Shown here piece by piece: positions 18,669-28,522 of a stretch of 64,000 nt of DNA. The notes under the pieces were generated by a model. That model saw only the letters and a program-made list of their open reading frames with translations. It had not been told where the DNA came from and ran no database searches. Each line of letters starts with the position of its first letter. Position 1 is the first letter of the stretch. The position numbers and the translations under genes are program-made. Source of the DNA: Rhodococcus sp. IEGM 1381 (lineage in GTDB: Bacteria > Actinomycetota > Actinomycetes > Mycobacteriales > Mycobacteriaceae); assembly GCF_030056795.1 (NCBI RefSeq), contig NZ_JASHKQ010000001.1, forward strand, positions 558,001-622,000. Direction: 5' to 3'.

Positions 18669-19658
18669 TCAGGCGTTGACTGCGTCGACCGGCTGGTCGG
18701 CGTGTTCGAGCGTGTTGCTGGTGATGTCGCCCTGCTCGGCGAGCCAGCGTTCGGCGTCGATCGAGGCGGTACACCCGGTACCTGCGGCGGTGATCGCCTG
18801 CTGGTAGACGTGATCGACGAGGTCTCCGGCGGCGAAGACGCCCTCGACCGAGGTGGCCGAGGATGGGGACGCGACCTTGACGTAGCCGGCGTCGTCGAGG
18901 TCGACCTGACCCTTGACCAGCTCGTTACGGGGATCGTGGCCGATGGCGACGAACATCCCGGTGACATCGAGGGTCGTCTTCTCTCCGGTCTCGGCGTGCT
19001 CGAGCGAGATGCCGGTGACACTGGTGTCGCCGAGGACTTCGAGGACCTTGGTGTCGGTGAGGAAGCGGATCTTGTCGTTGTTCTTGGCACGCTCGAGCAT
19101 GATGCGTGACGCGCGGAACTCACTGCGCCGGTGCACGATCGTGACGCTACGAGCGAACCGGGTGAGGAAGGTCGCCTCCTCCATCGCCGAGTCGCCACCA
19201 CCGATGACGGCAATGTCCTGGTCGCGGAAGAAGAAGCCGTCGCAGGTTGCGCAGGCGCTGACGCCGCGTCCCAGAAGCTTTTCCTCGCCCGGGATCGACA
19301 GGTAGCGTGCTGCTGCACCCATGGCGAGGATGATCGCGCGCGCCTGGTACGTCTCGCCGCCCGCGGAGACGGTCTTGATCGGACCGGTCAGCTCGAGCTC
19401 TTCGACGTCCTCGGTGCGGATGTCGGCACCGAATCGCTTCGCCTGCTCGCGCATCTGCTCCATCAGATCGGGGCCCATGATGCCCTCACGGAACCCGGGG
19501 AAGTTCTCGACCTCGGTGGTCGTCATGAGTGCTCCACCGAACTGGGTTCCCTCGAACAGGATCGGTTCGAGCTCCGCGCGGGCCGCGTAGACACCGGCGG
19601 TATATCCGGCCGGTCCCGAACCGACGATGATGAGATCGTGAACCTTGGGGGTACTCAA
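18669..19658 (-). CDS. trxB: Thioredoxin-disulfide reductase
   Basis: A FAD enzyme that uses NADPH to reduce thioredoxin. The product is 329 residues. The FAD motif [20 protein letters not shown] is near the N terminus, the redox centre CATCDGFFF is at about 145, the NADPH motif [10 protein letters not shown] follows, and the FAD closure [15 protein letters not shown] is near 285. The TTG at 19658 is chosen because GGAAGG lies just upstream and the family starts within [12 protein letters not shown]; upstream sequence in the frame is unlike the family. A disulfide-stress-type promoter lies 86 bases upstream. Confidence 0.95.
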   Translation of the reverse strand: MSTPKVHDLIIVGSGPAGYTAGVYAARAELEPILFEGTQFGGALMTTTEVENFPGFREGIMGPDLMEQMREQAKRFGADIRTEDVEELELTGPIKTVSAGGETYQARAIILAMGAAARYLSIPGEEKLLGRGVSACATCDGFFFRDQDIAVIGGGDSAMEEATFLTRFARSVTIVHRRSEFRASRIMLERAKNNDKIRFLTDTKVLEVLGDTSVTGISLEHAETGEKTTLDVTGMFVAIGHDPRNELVKGQVDLDDAGYVKVASPSSATSVEGVFAAGDLVDHVYQQAITAAGTGCTASIDAERWLAEQGDITSNTLEHADQPVDAVNA

Positions 19659-19743
19659 TGCAGACCTTCCGATCTTGTGCGGCGTGTACTGGCCGCCGAC
19701 AGCCGAGTGCACACTGCACGCGCCGGTCGACGTACATCTGGTC

Positions 19744-19770
19744 AACACCACCCTAGAGGCAGTTGTTCCC
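19744..19770 (-). promoter_or_regulatory. ECF-type promoter for trxB-trxA (SigH/SigR-like)
   Basis: Read on the minus strand, GGGAAC (19770-19765) and GTT (19746-19744) are 18 bases apart. This fits the GGGAA(C/T)-N16-20-GTT pattern of SigH/SigR promoters, which control thioredoxin genes in Mycobacterium and Streptomyces. It lies 86-112 bases upstream of the trxB start. Confidence 0.65.
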
Positions 19771-19784
19771 CGGAGAGAGTTGTG

Positions 19785-20522
19785 TCAGCCGATATCGCGC
19801 CGAGTCAGCACATCGGGGTTGGTACCGCCGCAGTCGTTGCCCACGGCCAGGGCGATGAACTGGGCCGGCTGCGCGCCCGCCAGCACCAGCAGGGTCCCGT
19901 CTCGGCCGTCGATCCTGACCTGAGTGGATCCGAGGACCGGCGTTGCGGGGTCGACGTCGTTGGCCGCCAGACACGCCTCGAGGTCGGCCGGATCCGACAG
20001 GGCACCGGCATCACGCTTGCCGAGAATGCTGAATGCGAAACCGGAGTCGAGGTCGGCGGAATCGAGGATCAGCGATTCCTCGGGTGCCGATGACGGTTCT
20101 GCGGCAACGGATTCGGGTGCGTCCGGGGTGCGCCACACCGCTGCGAACACGACCGAACCGGCAGCGAGAAGCGCTGCGGCAGCGGCAATTCCGAGAACGA
20201 CATGACCCCTGCGGGACCGGAGCGGTACGACAACCGGATCGCTGAACTGAGGACCGGATTGCTCGACGGAATAGATCGTGCGATCGATCCGTTCGACGAC
20301 GTCGGGCGGAATCGACAACGTCCCGGTCGGATCCTCGCCCACCTCGTTCAGCCGAGCCGACACCGCGTCGAGACCGGCGAGGATCTGCATCGACTCCTCG
20401 TCGCGACGGACCAGCGGCCACAGCCGGCTGCTGACATCCTCCGGAAGGGCATCGGCATGCAGTTCGGCCAACAGCTCCGGCGAGAACGGGGCATCGGGTA
20501 GCGCATCGGTGCTCGACGACAC
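19785..20522 (-). CDS. Probable membrane anti-sigma factor for SigM
   Basis: A 245-residue single-pass membrane protein at the place of Rv3912, directly downstream of sigM. The cytoplasmic part (about 1-100) lacks a clear zinc-binding HxxxCxxC motif. One transmembrane segment, VVLGIAAAAALLAAGSVVFAAVW, lies at about 105-128. The extracellular domain (130-245) has three or fewer cysteines (ACLAAND, NDCGGTN). The GTG at 20522 has GGGAGG eight bases upstream. Its position strongly suggests it restrains SigM; the binding mode cannot be seen. It follows sigM by 59 bases. Confidence 0.7.
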   Translation of the reverse strand: MSSSTDALPDAPFSPELLAELHADALPEDVSSRLWPLVRRDEESMQILAGLDAVSARLNEVGEDPTGTLSIPPDVVERIDRTIYSVEQSGPQFSDPVVVPLRSRRGHVVLGIAAAAALLAAGSVVFAAVWRTPDAPESVAAEPSSAPEESLILDSADLDSGFAFSILGKRDAGALSDPADLEACLAANDVDPATPVLGSTQVRIDGRDGTLLVLAGAQPAQFIALAVGNDCGGTNPDVLTRRDIG

Positions 20523-20581
20523 GTTCCTGCCTCCCTTCGCCGAATCTGCTTTCTCTCTCACACGATATAGACGCGAGGGGC

Positions 20582-21163
20582 CTAGATTCGGTTCCCCGCG
20601 TCTTTCAAGTAGGCGAGCTGCGTCGACAGTTTGAGTCGACCACGTGCGCATCGACTCTTGACGGTACCGGTGGGAACGCCGAGCAGAACGGCAGCGTCGG
20701 CCACCGAGTAGCCCTCCATGTCCACGATGACGACGGCTGCACGCTGATCGGGCGGCAGCGTCATCAGAGCCTGCCGAACCAGAATGGTGGTCTCCGTCTC
20801 GGAGATGCGGTCCCTGGGGGACGCGGGCTCGTGACTTTCGTTCTCGCTCAACGGAACCGAGGGCCGCACCTTGTTGCGGCGGATGCGGTCCAGGCAGGCG
20901 TTGACGACGATCTTGTGCAACCAGCTGCGGACGGCGGCGTCGGCGCGGAACGACCCGGCCGTGCGATGGGCGGAAAGCAGCGCCTCCTGCAGAGCATCGG
21001 AGGCGTCCTCGGGTGTGTAGCTCGTGCGACGAGCCGTCAGCCACAGATGCTCGTGGTGTCGGTAGATCAATGTTGCGAATGCGTTCGGCTCCCCGGCCGC
21101 ATGAGCAGCCAGAAGTTCCGCATCCGTGCGCTCCCCTAGCGCCGAATCGATACGTTCGGTCAT
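20582..21163 (-). CDS. sigM: ECF RNA polymerase sigma factor SigM
   Basis: A 193-residue extracytoplasmic-function sigma factor. Region 2 spans about 25-95 (FATLIYRHHEHLWLTARRTS, DALQEALLSAHR, SWLHKIVVNACLDRIRR). Region 4 spans about 130-185 (LPPDQRAAVVIVDMEGYSVADAAVLLGVPTGTVKSRCARGRLKL). Gene order (murJ fusion, sigM, anti-sigma-like, trxB, trxA) equals Rv3910-Rv3914. The ATG at 21163 is served by a GGGGGGAG ribosome binding site that is entirely inside a hairpin stem, so translation or transcription may be attenuated. Confidence 0.92.
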   Translation of the reverse strand: MTERIDSALGERTDAELLAAHAAGEPNAFATLIYRHHEHLWLTARRTSYTPEDASDALQEALLSAHRTAGSFRADAAVRSWLHKIVVNACLDRIRRNKVRPSVPLSENESHEPASPRDRISETETTILVRQALMTLPPDQRAAVVIVDMEGYSVADAAVLLGVPTGTVKSRCARGRLKLSTQLAYLKDAGNRI

Positions 21164-21171
21164 ACGAAAAC

Positions 21172-21204
21172 GGCTCCCCCCGTGTTAACGCATTGGGGGG
21201 AGCC
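21172..21204 (-). terminator. Hairpin between murJ and sigM: terminator and/or ribosome-site sequestering element
   Basis: A perfect 10-base inverted repeat GGCTCCCCCC / GGGGGGAGCC with a 13-base loop. On the minus strand it is followed by GTTTTCGT and then the sigM ATG. It can act as the intrinsic terminator of murJ. Its downstream arm is also the only ribosome binding site visible for sigM. Confidence 0.7.
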
Positions 21205-21262
21205 TAGGCCATGGAGACCGTGAAGTACGAAACAAGCCCGTATTACGTACCGAGCGTCGGGT

Positions 21263-24200
21263 CTAAGTGTCGAAACCGATCCCGGAGATCGACGTGGCGA
21301 TGCGGCCGCCCTGCTCTCCGAGTGTGGTGATCCAGACGAGCACGTTGCCGGTGGGCTCGGCGTCGTCGAGGGCGATATCGGTTCGGCCGTTCTGCAGGGT
21401 GGCTTCACCGAGCAGAGTGGTGTCGCTCAGGCCGGGAGAGTCGTTCGGTGCCGACCTGATCTCGACAACCGTTCCCGGGGACGTCGACTCGATCCACGCA
21501 TTCTTCAGCGCGGTCGACGGAATGGTGACGAGCAGGCCCACGCCGTTCTTCAGAGCGGGGAACTGCTGGAAGTACGAGTCGGTCGTCCACGCCGTACTGG
21601 GATCGTTGTCGATCACGTTGGAAGCCGTGCCGGGGTTGTCGGCCGAACCCTGCGGCGAGAAGACACTGACACCGCTCGAGGCAACGGGCCCACCAGTCTC
21701 GGCAGGGGGCGCAGCAGTATCGCCTGCGGGAGGGGCCGCCGCCGGAGTGGTCAGGCCGAATTCCTGGCTGTCGAGGGGCGCATCCGTGCTGTCACCGGCG
21801 ATCGAGGTGAACAGCCAATAGCCCGCGAACGCCAGAATGACGACCGTCAACGCACCGAGTATTGCGATGGCGATATTGGTGCGGGTCGATTTGGCCTTCT
21901 CGGCGGCAATGTCCTCGGGGTCGGCGAGCGAATGCCCGGTGGCCCCCGGTGCGCGCTGCCCCAGTCGCAGAGCCGGCATCAGATCGGTCTTGTCGTTGAC
22001 GACAGCTGCCTGATCGAGGACGTGCTGCACGGTGGCAGCAGTGCGGATGCCACTGTTCTGCTCCAGCGCCCGCACTGCGACAGCGGAGATCTCGAACGGA
22101 ACATCGGGACGAACCTGCCTCGGCTCGAGCGGCGCGCCCTTGTCGTCCCGGTCGGCCGGTCGCATGCCGCCGACGCTGCGAGCCGGAGCCGCATCACCGG
22201 ACACGACCGATCCACCGGTGGTGTCGGACAGCGGCCACCTGGCCGTGATCAGGGCGTAGAGCATGGCACCGAGACCGCGGACGTCCGAACTCGGATCGGC
22301 GTCGGCGAGAGTGGCCGGGAACGCGAGGACGGCATTGCCGCTGGAGCTGATGCGCACGCGATCGGGGTGATCGATCGACAGGGCACCGCCGCTGCGGTGT
22401 GCTGCCTCGGCCGCCGCAGCCAGAACCTTGATGGCGCGAGCAGCCCCGGTGGGTGCAGGCACGGTGTCGGCCATTTCGCGCAGCGAGCGGCCGGGCGTCC
22501 ACTCCGCGACGACGATGCCGCCGGAGCTGCCACGCACCACGTCGAGCACGCGCGCCAGCCCGGGAGAATTGATCCGACCAAGGCGCAGGGTGCGCGAGAG
22601 GATCGCCTGCGGACCCTCGGTGCGATCGTTGGGTGACGCGGTGGACTGCTGATCGGCATCGACGAACGTCAGCGCCACCTCGCGGTCCAGCTTGACGTCG
22701 TGGGCCTGCCAGAACTTGAGTCCGCGTGCGCCGCCGTGCGGAGCCAGGAGTCGATACCGTCCTCCAGCGACGGAGGCGCCGGGAATGAGCGTCGGGCCCC
22801 GAAGAGTCCGCTCGGGAGCGGGGGCAGCCGCACCGGTCGCCTCGGACTTGTCAGCGGTGGTCTTCTCCGTCGTCTTGTCCGTGGTCGGAGCCGTTGCCGT
22901 GTCCTCGGAAACGGCCTCGGGCTTCGAGTCCTTGTCTGTTGTCTTCTTGTCGGCGGGGCTTTCGACCGGCAGTTGTGCCTTCGAGATCGAGACGGTCTTG
23001 TCCGTCGGGCGCGAGGCCAGAGCGGACTTGGAAATGGAGACCGTTCGATCGACCGGCTTCGGAGCAGGCTGGGTGGCGGCGGTCTTGTCGCTGCTGGCCT
23101 TGCCATCCGATTCGACCGCGTCGGCCGTCTCTGCCGACTTCTCGCTGCCCTTGTCGGAATCCTCAGCAGCCTTCGGTGCCTCGGAGGACACAGGAGTGTT
23201 GGCCTTGGTGGGAGCCGCTGTCTTGGCCGGTGTCGTGGGCTCGGCCTTCACAGGCTCGGTGCGGTCCTGGGTGTCGACTTCGACTCCGCCGCTCGTTCGG
23301 TCGGCTTCGTTTGCTGGAGACTGTGCCGGCCCCCCAGCAACATCGTCGTCGGTCACTGTCACTCCTTCAGGCGAATATGCCCCGTGTTGTTCTGCAAACG
23401 GTCGACCCGTGTGGGCGTGTGCCCCCGGGTGCCGAGGACCAGGGTACGGGAGCCGATCCCGCGCAGTGTCCCATGTGGGCTCGGTTCGAATAACGGGAAT
23501 CACGCCGGTTTCTGCAGCGGCCAGATCGGCGTCTCGGTCGGCGGGCGCGCCACGGAATCTACGAACGACGCGGCTCAGGGCCACCGTGACCGCCAGGACT
23601 TCGGGAATCTTGCCGAACCAGAGGATCGAGAACGTGATGCCGAGCATCACGATGGCGTCGATCGCGACGCGGACGAAGTTTCCGATCCAGCCGTTCGTCA
23701 GGGCGTCGAGCCCGAGGATCCGGTCGATCGCGAGCATGGCAGCGCCGCCGGCCAGCGACGCGATGAGGACCAGCCAGATGGTTTTGCCGACGTTGGCCAT
23801 CCGCAGGTTGCCCAGGCTCTTGTGCAGCAGGTATCCGCCGATGACCGCGCCGACGGTGTAGCCGAGGCCGGTGGCCGTTCCGAGGAGCAGCACCACCTGG
23901 TCCGGATCCGACGCGACGATCGGGGCCAGGAGCGACAGGCCGATCTTCACGGCGGTGATGCCGAGGATGATCCAGGTCGGTGTCCAGGCCTGTTCACGTG
24001 CGTAGAAGACACGCAGATGGATCAGCACCAGGGCGTACGGGATGAGGGAGAACGCCGACCAGCTGACGGCCTCACCGAGTCGGCTCGCGACATCGGCGAA
24101 TCGGCCGATCCCGTACAGCGCCTCGCCGACCCACGGACCCGCGAAGGTCAGGAACACCACGATCGGGACCAGCGCGACCATCGTCAGCCGGGTGGCGACC

Positions 24201-25444
24201 GAGAGATCGTCGACGACGGATGGTGTGTCTCCGTTGGCGGCGTTGCGGCTGAGTCTGGGCATGATGGCCGTCAGAACCGTCACGCCGAGGATGCCGTAGG
24301 GCAGCTGCAGCACGATCCAGGCCTGCGAATAGATCGTGTTGCTTGCATCGTCGGTGCCCGACGCAATATTGGTGGCGACGATCAGACCGACCTGACTGAC
24401 GACCACGTAGAGCACGATCGCCGCGGCCATCGCGCCGAACTTCTTGAGGCGCTCGTCGAATCCCCACAGCGGGCGCAGGTCGATGCGTTCGCGCCGCAGC
24501 GCGGGAATCAGCGCCAGTACCTGCGTGATGACACCCGTGGTGACGCCGAGGCCGATGACCAGCACCTGCGTGGTGCTCATCTCGTTCGGATTCAGTGTGG
24601 GGTCGTCCGGAATCAGGAAGTAGATGCCGAACACCGCGAGTACGACCAGGTTGTTGAACACCGGTGCCCACGCGCCGGGCTTGAAATTCTGTCTGGTGTT
24701 CAGCACCGCGGTGAGCAGGCCGGACAGTCCGTAGAACAGCAACGCCGGAAGTACCAGGTACGTCAGCGAGATGGTCAGGTCCTCGTTGACCTTCGGATCT
24801 CCCGACAGCATCAGCCGCGCCAGCAGTGGCGCGGCCATCGTGGCCCCGAGCGCCACGGTTCCGAGGAGTGCCACCGCGATGGTGAAGAGGCGTCGAACGA
24901 ATGCCCGCCCGCCGTCGGCGTCCTCCTGCTCGGCCCGGACCAGCACCGGAACGACGATGGCTCCCAGTACCGCGCCGAGGACCAGCTCGGAGATCATGTT
25001 CGGCAGAATCGTCGAGACGGTGAATGCGCTGGCCAGCCCTGCGCCGAGGGTGGCCGTCATGGCGACCTGCTTGGCGAATCCGGTGATGCGGCTGACCAGG
25101 GTTGCTACCGCAATGGATCCCGACGCGGCCAATAACGACTTCTGCGGCCGCGGCTCGGGCTGCGGTGCGGGTCCTGTCCCGCCCGGCGGAATCCTCGTCG
25201 GAGGAACCGTTCCCGACGGCGCCTGGGGGTAGTCCTCGTCGCGGAACCGCGGGATGAGTTGGGTGACGGCGTCGTCGGCGGCCGGTTGACCGTCGAGCGG
25301 GGGCGGTGCCGGGTACGAGCGCAGCTCGGGAGCCGACTGCCGCTCCCAGGGTGCCGACCGCGGTGGCGTCGTACGCCGGAAAACCTGCGCTGCCGGCATA
25401 CGCGACCTCGGCAGGTCCCCGTCGTACGGGACGTTTCCTGTCAT
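21263..25444 (-). CDS. murJ: MurJ lipid II flippase fused to a pseudokinase and extracellular domain
   Basis: MurJ (MviN) flips the peptidoglycan precursor lipid II. The 1393-residue product has a proline-rich cytoplasmic head of about 100 residues and a MATE-like flippase with about 14 helices (about 105-610). A charged Ala/Thr/Lys/Glu-rich linker (about 650-900) follows, then a kinase-like domain (GGRYRLLAPHGGARGLKFWQAHDV onward) lacking the VAIK lysine, HRD and DFG motifs. One helix (IAIAILGALTVVILAFAGYWLF) and an extracellular beta domain end the protein. Mycobacterial homologues (Rv3910) are phosphorylated by PknB and bind FhaA. It overlaps the DUF6049 stop by four bases. Confidence 0.93.
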   Translation of the reverse strand: MTGNVPYDGDLPRSRMPAAQVFRRTTPPRSAPWERQSAPELRSYPAPPPLDGQPAADDAVTQLIPRFRDEDYPQAPSGTVPPTRIPPGGTGPAPQPEPRPQKSLLAASGSIAVATLVSRITGFAKQVAMTATLGAGLASAFTVSTILPNMISELVLGAVLGAIVVPVLVRAEQEDADGGRAFVRRLFTIAVALLGTVALGATMAAPLLARLMLSGDPKVNEDLTISLTYLVLPALLFYGLSGLLTAVLNTRQNFKPGAWAPVFNNLVVLAVFGIYFLIPDDPTLNPNEMSTTQVLVIGLGVTTGVITQVLALIPALRRERIDLRPLWGFDERLKKFGAMAAAIVLYVVVSQVGLIVATNIASGTDDASNTIYSQAWIVLQLPYGILGVTVLTAIMPRLSRNAANGDTPSVVDDLSVATRLTMVALVPIVVFLTFAGPWVGEALYGIGRFADVASRLGEAVSWSAFSLIPYALVLIHLRVFYAREQAWTPTWIILGITAVKIGLSLLAPIVASDPDQVVLLLGTATGLGYTVGAVIGGYLLHKSLGNLRMANVGKTIWLVLIASLAGGAAMLAIDRILGLDALTNGWIGNFVRVAIDAIVMLGITFSILWFGKIPEVLAVTVALSRVVRRFRGAPADRDADLAAAETGVIPVIRTEPTWDTARDRLPYPGPRHPGAHAHTGRPFAEQHGAYSPEGVTVTDDDVAGGPAQSPANEADRTSGGVEVDTQDRTEPVKAEPTTPAKTAAPTKANTPVSSEAPKAAEDSDKGSEKSAETADAVESDGKASSDKTAATQPAPKPVDRTVSISKSALASRPTDKTVSISKAQLPVESPADKKTTDKDSKPEAVSEDTATAPTTDKTTEKTTADKSEATGAAAPAPERTLRGPTLIPGASVAGGRYRLLAPHGGARGLKFWQAHDVKLDREVALTFVDADQQSTASPNDRTEGPQAILSRTLRLGRINSPGLARVLDVVRGSSGGIVVAEWTPGRSLREMADTVPAPTGAARAIKVLAAAAEAAHRSGGALSIDHPDRVRISSSGNAVLAFPATLADADPSSDVRGLGAMLYALITARWPLSDTTGGSVVSGDAAPARSVGGMRPADRDDKGAPLEPRQVRPDVPFEISAVAVRALEQNSGIRTAATVQHVLDQAAVVNDKTDLMPALRLGQRAPGATGHSLADPEDIAAEKAKSTRTNIAIAILGALTVVILAFAGYWLFTSIAGDSTDAPLDSQEFGLTTPAAAPPAGDTAAPPAETGGPVASSGVSVFSPQGSADNPGTASNVIDNDPSTAWTTDSYFQQFPALKNGVGLLVTIPSTALKNAWIESTSPGTVVEIRSAPNDSPGLSDTTLLGEATLQNGRTDIALDDAEPTGNVLVWITTLGEQGGRIATSISGIGFDT

Positions 25445-27849
25445 GGTCTCTCGTACCCTTCGTCGGCCGGGTCGGGTTGGCCTCTGAATCGATGCCAGAG
25501 TCGTCGACCTGCAAGTAACAGTAGGAGAGCGCCGGCGCAAGCGGTAATTATGGCCAGCGCTTGGCCGTACGCGTTCGACCGTACGGACACCGTGGACACT
25601 TCGCCGAGCCTGCTGCCGTCGAGCGCGGTCACGGAGAAGTCGACCGACAGGTTGCGGGTGGCGTCTACCTCTGCCGGGACGGTGATGGTTCGTGATCCAC
25701 GGGCCGGGAGCTGGGTGACGCCGACGTCACTGATCGTCATTTCCGGTGGCGCATCGACTCGAAGCAGCACGTTGACCGGCATCGGCAGGTCGTTGCGCGC
25801 GACGAGCAGCAACGGGCTCTGCTCGGAAGCGAGGGTGTACACGCCGCCGGGCGCGAGCACGGTCACCGATCCGTAGATGGTGTCGATGCCGATCCGGGTC
25901 GCGGCGAGTCGGGTGAATGCCATAGTGCCGGTCTTGTCGGCCATCGAACTGGCTCGGCCCGCCGTCGAGAGTGCGCGGAGCATATCTTCGCGCAGCGGCG
26001 CCGTGAACAGACGCGGGGTCAGCGCCGACTGGGGATCCTCGACCAGCGACTGCATCAGGGTCCCGATCCGAGCGCTCTGCGAACGCACCAGGTCCACGGT
26101 GCCGGTATCGAGTTCGGTGGCCGCATCGACGCTGCTCACCGGGGTGCCCGAGGTGGGCTCGGCCATCAGTTGGGAGAGCGGGCGGGGCGTCGCCAACCCG
26201 GAACGCAGCAGCGAGGACACCGTCGACAGAATGGCCGACGGCTCGTCTCCCCCCGCGGTCCAGTACTGCGGGGGTGCGACCGTGACGCTGCGCCCGGGTC
26301 GATCGGTGCCGACGAGAGCATGGAAGTTGACGGCGCCGAGTGCGTCCTGCAACCGCGCCGTGCGGGAGTCCGTGTCGAGGTCGTAGCGCTCCTCGGCGGG
26401 AGTGAGGGCAGGAGTGGACGGGGTGTCGCCCACACCGGCCAGTGCCGCTGCGGTGGCGGCGTCGTAGTGGGCGGCGGCCAGCCTGGTGGTCGATGCCGGG
26501 TCTGTGGCGGGCACATTCGTCGACAGCAGCTGGGCCATCGGTGCCGATGTCGGCGGGCTGATGCTGTTGTCGGCGACCAGCACGGTCCCGGTGCCCGCGG
26601 CGCGCAGGGCGTCGGCGGTGTCTGCGTCCACGCCTCCGGTGGTGCTCCACGTGAAACCCCGCGTCGAGGTGATGCCGAGGATGCCGTCGACGATGTCCGC
26701 AGGCCCTCTGATCGCCCCGTCGATCAGCGAGGCGTCGCCGATGTCGGCCACTGCCCCCAGGTCGGTTTGCGCGAACGGCATCGCAGTCACGCAGGTGCTC
26801 GACGCGATGGTTTCGAGACGGGACAGCCACTCGGTCGCGGCCGCGCTTCCGGTGCCGTCCCGAGCGGTGCTCGCGGGATCAGCCGGGTTGTCGACGACGA
26901 GATAGCCGCGGGTCATGTTCGAGACGGTGACGAGCAGGTCGGGATCGATGCCGATACACAGGCTCGACGCGAGGTTGCCGCCGGGATCGAGGCCCGGTTT
27001 CGTTGCGAATTCCACGGCCTTGAGGAGGGTGTCCAGCCGACCGCCCGAGGCGAGTTCTCCGGCCAGCTCGTCGTCGATCAGTCGCACTCGCTCGTCGACC
27101 GAGCCGGGTATTCCGGCGGCGAGGCGCGGGATGTCGGCCAGTGGCCACAGCACGGTCATCGCGACGGGGTTTCGGGTGTTCGGCGGCAACGGCGCCGCGT
27201 CGGGGGCGACGGGGTCCAGCTCACCGGGATTGCGGGGCAGGCCGACGACGGGGAGCAGGAAGCGTGCGTCGTCGAGTCGTGCGGTTCCGCCGTACTCAGG
27301 TGTGCCGTTGACGTTCAGCAGCAGCGGGTACACACCGGGCGTCACGATTCCGAGCGAAGGTTGGGTGGTGCTGCGCAGCTGCATCGACAGGTCGAACTGG
27401 CGACTCTCGTCGGTCTCCAGCGACTGCGCGACCGTGACGAAATCGCCGACGCGATCGAATCTTTCCTGGTCGAGAGTCAGCGAGGTTCGTAGGCCTGCCG
27501 TGGTGTCGATCGCGGCCGAAGCCTGCATGCGGACACTGACGTCGTCGACGCGTCGATCTCCGGTGTTGGTCACCGTGGCCCGGACGGTTACGAACGGATC
27601 GCTGCTGGTGGTGACGGTCGACGGGGCGACGGTTTCGATGCTCAGCGTCAGAAAGGGGTTGCCGGCCTGCGTCATCGGAGTGTCGGGAACGGCGCTGGTG
27701 GAGACGATATCGCCGACGGACGCGTCGGGCTGAGCGATGGCCATCGGAAGCTGCGTGGGGACGACCGCTGTCACACCTACGGCCGGTGCCACCGCAAGGA
27801 GGAACGAGGTCAATGCGGCGGCAGTGACCTTCCGAGCCCGCACGATCAC
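25441..27849 (-). CDS. DUF6049 family secreted/membrane-anchored protein (Rv3909-like)
   Basis: An 802-residue envelope protein at the position of Rv3909. A signal peptide spans about 1-40 ([24 protein letters not shown]). A large extracellular part carries Ig-like or beta-sandwich segments near both ends ([39 protein letters not shown]...RTITVPAEV). One helix near the end ([18 protein letters not shown]) precedes a basic cytoplasmic tail. Translation starts at a GTG whose GTGA overlaps the mutT4 stop, and its own stop overlaps the murJ start. The tight coupling mutT4-DUF6049-murJ suggests a cell-wall role, but the molecular function is unknown. Confidence 0.8.
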   Translation of the reverse strand: MIVRARKVTAAALTSFLLAVAPAVGVTAVVPTQLPMAIAQPDASVGDIVSTSAVPDTPMTQAGNPFLTLSIETVAPSTVTTSSDPFVTVRATVTNTGDRRVDDVSVRMQASAAIDTTAGLRTSLTLDQERFDRVGDFVTVAQSLETDESRQFDLSMQLRSTTQPSLGIVTPGVYPLLLNVNGTPEYGGTARLDDARFLLPVVGLPRNPGELDPVAPDAAPLPPNTRNPVAMTVLWPLADIPRLAAGIPGSVDERVRLIDDELAGELASGGRLDTLLKAVEFATKPGLDPGGNLASSLCIGIDPDLLVTVSNMTRGYLVVDNPADPASTARDGTGSAAATEWLSRLETIASSTCVTAMPFAQTDLGAVADIGDASLIDGAIRGPADIVDGILGITSTRGFTWSTTGGVDADTADALRAAGTGTVLVADNSISPPTSAPMAQLLSTNVPATDPASTTRLAAAHYDAATAAALAGVGDTPSTPALTPAEERYDLDTDSRTARLQDALGAVNFHALVGTDRPGRSVTVAPPQYWTAGGDEPSAILSTVSSLLRSGLATPRPLSQLMAEPTSGTPVSSVDAATELDTGTVDLVRSQSARIGTLMQSLVEDPQSALTPRLFTAPLREDMLRALSTAGRASSMADKTGTMAFTRLAATRIGIDTIYGSVTVLAPGGVYTLASEQSPLLLVARNDLPMPVNVLLRVDAPPEMTISDVGVTQLPARGSRTITVPAEVDATRNLSVDFSVTALDGSRLGEVSTVSVRSNAYGQALAIITACAGALLLLLAGRRLWHRFRGQPDPADEGYERP

Positions 27850-28430
27850 TTCTCGCCGGGGGTCGGTGCGCTCGAGTTCCCGTTGTTCGTGTCGTCGTCG
27901 TTCATGTCATCGATGAGGCGGGTGGCGATAGCGGCGAGTTTGCGTTCGTCTGCGTAGGCGAGTCGCGACGGCAGTTCGCTAAGCGGTACCCAGGCGACTT
28001 CGGTGACTTCCAGATCCTCGTCCGAGAGTTCGCCGCCGAGGAATCGGAGAAGATAGTGGTGGACGGTCTTGTGGACGCGTCGGCCCTCGGTGACGAACCA
28101 GTAGTCGATGCTGCCCAGCGACGCCAGGACGGTTCCGCGAATGCCGGTTTCCTCGGCCACCTCGCGCATGGCCGTCTGTTCGGCGGTTTCGCCTTGCTCG
28201 ATATGACCCTTGGGCAGGGACCAGAGAAGCCGTCCCCGACGGTCGGTACGCCCGATCAGGGCGGCGCAGCGGGTAGCGGGCGGACCGTCGAGGCCATCGA
28301 CCACCAGGCCGCCTGCCGAGGTTTCGCGGACGGTCCGCAGTTTGGGTGCTTCGGTGTCGGCGCGTGCCTGACGCCGCCGCGGGTTGCGGCGACTCCTGTT
28401 CGATCGTTCGGCAGCAGACACCCGATCCAT
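27846..28430 (-). CDS. mutT4: Nudix hydrolase, MutT4-like
   Basis: A 194-residue Nudix hydrolase at the position of Rv3908. The Nudix box [23 protein letters not shown] (about 75-97) fits GX5EX7REUXEEXGU fully. The N-terminal 35 residues are strongly basic and the C-terminal 25 acidic. The family hydrolyses nucleoside diphosphates linked to another group; MutT4's physiological substrate is uncertain. The ATG at 28430 follows AAGGG. It heads the mutT4-DUF6049-murJ unit and diverges from pcnA across 92 bases. Confidence 0.88.
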   Translation of the reverse strand: MDRVSAAERSNRSRRNPRRRQARADTEAPKLRTVRETSAGGLVVDGLDGPPATRCAALIGRTDRRGRLLWSLPKGHIEQGETAEQTAMREVAEETGIRGTVLASLGSIDYWFVTEGRRVHKTVHHYLLRFLGGELSDEDLEVTEVAWVPLSELPSRLAYADERKLAAIATRLIDDMNDDDTNNGNSSAPTPGEK

Positions 28431-28522
28431 ACTAGTTGCCCTTGCGCACTCTTCGACCGTGCCGCACCGCGGTCAATGGCCGAGACAATCGAGTCCTCGC
28501 TGCGCCAGTAGGCTCTTCCACC

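Noticed and set aside
22700..25135. 811-residue open frame antisense to murJ
   Set aside because: It lies wholly opposite the murJ coding region, has Asp/Arg/Gln-rich shadow composition and matches no family.
26644..26657. parS-like GCTCCACGTGAAAC inside the DUF6049 gene
   Set aside because: Only one half matches; two or more core mismatches and a position far from the cluster make it a chance E-box-like palindrome.
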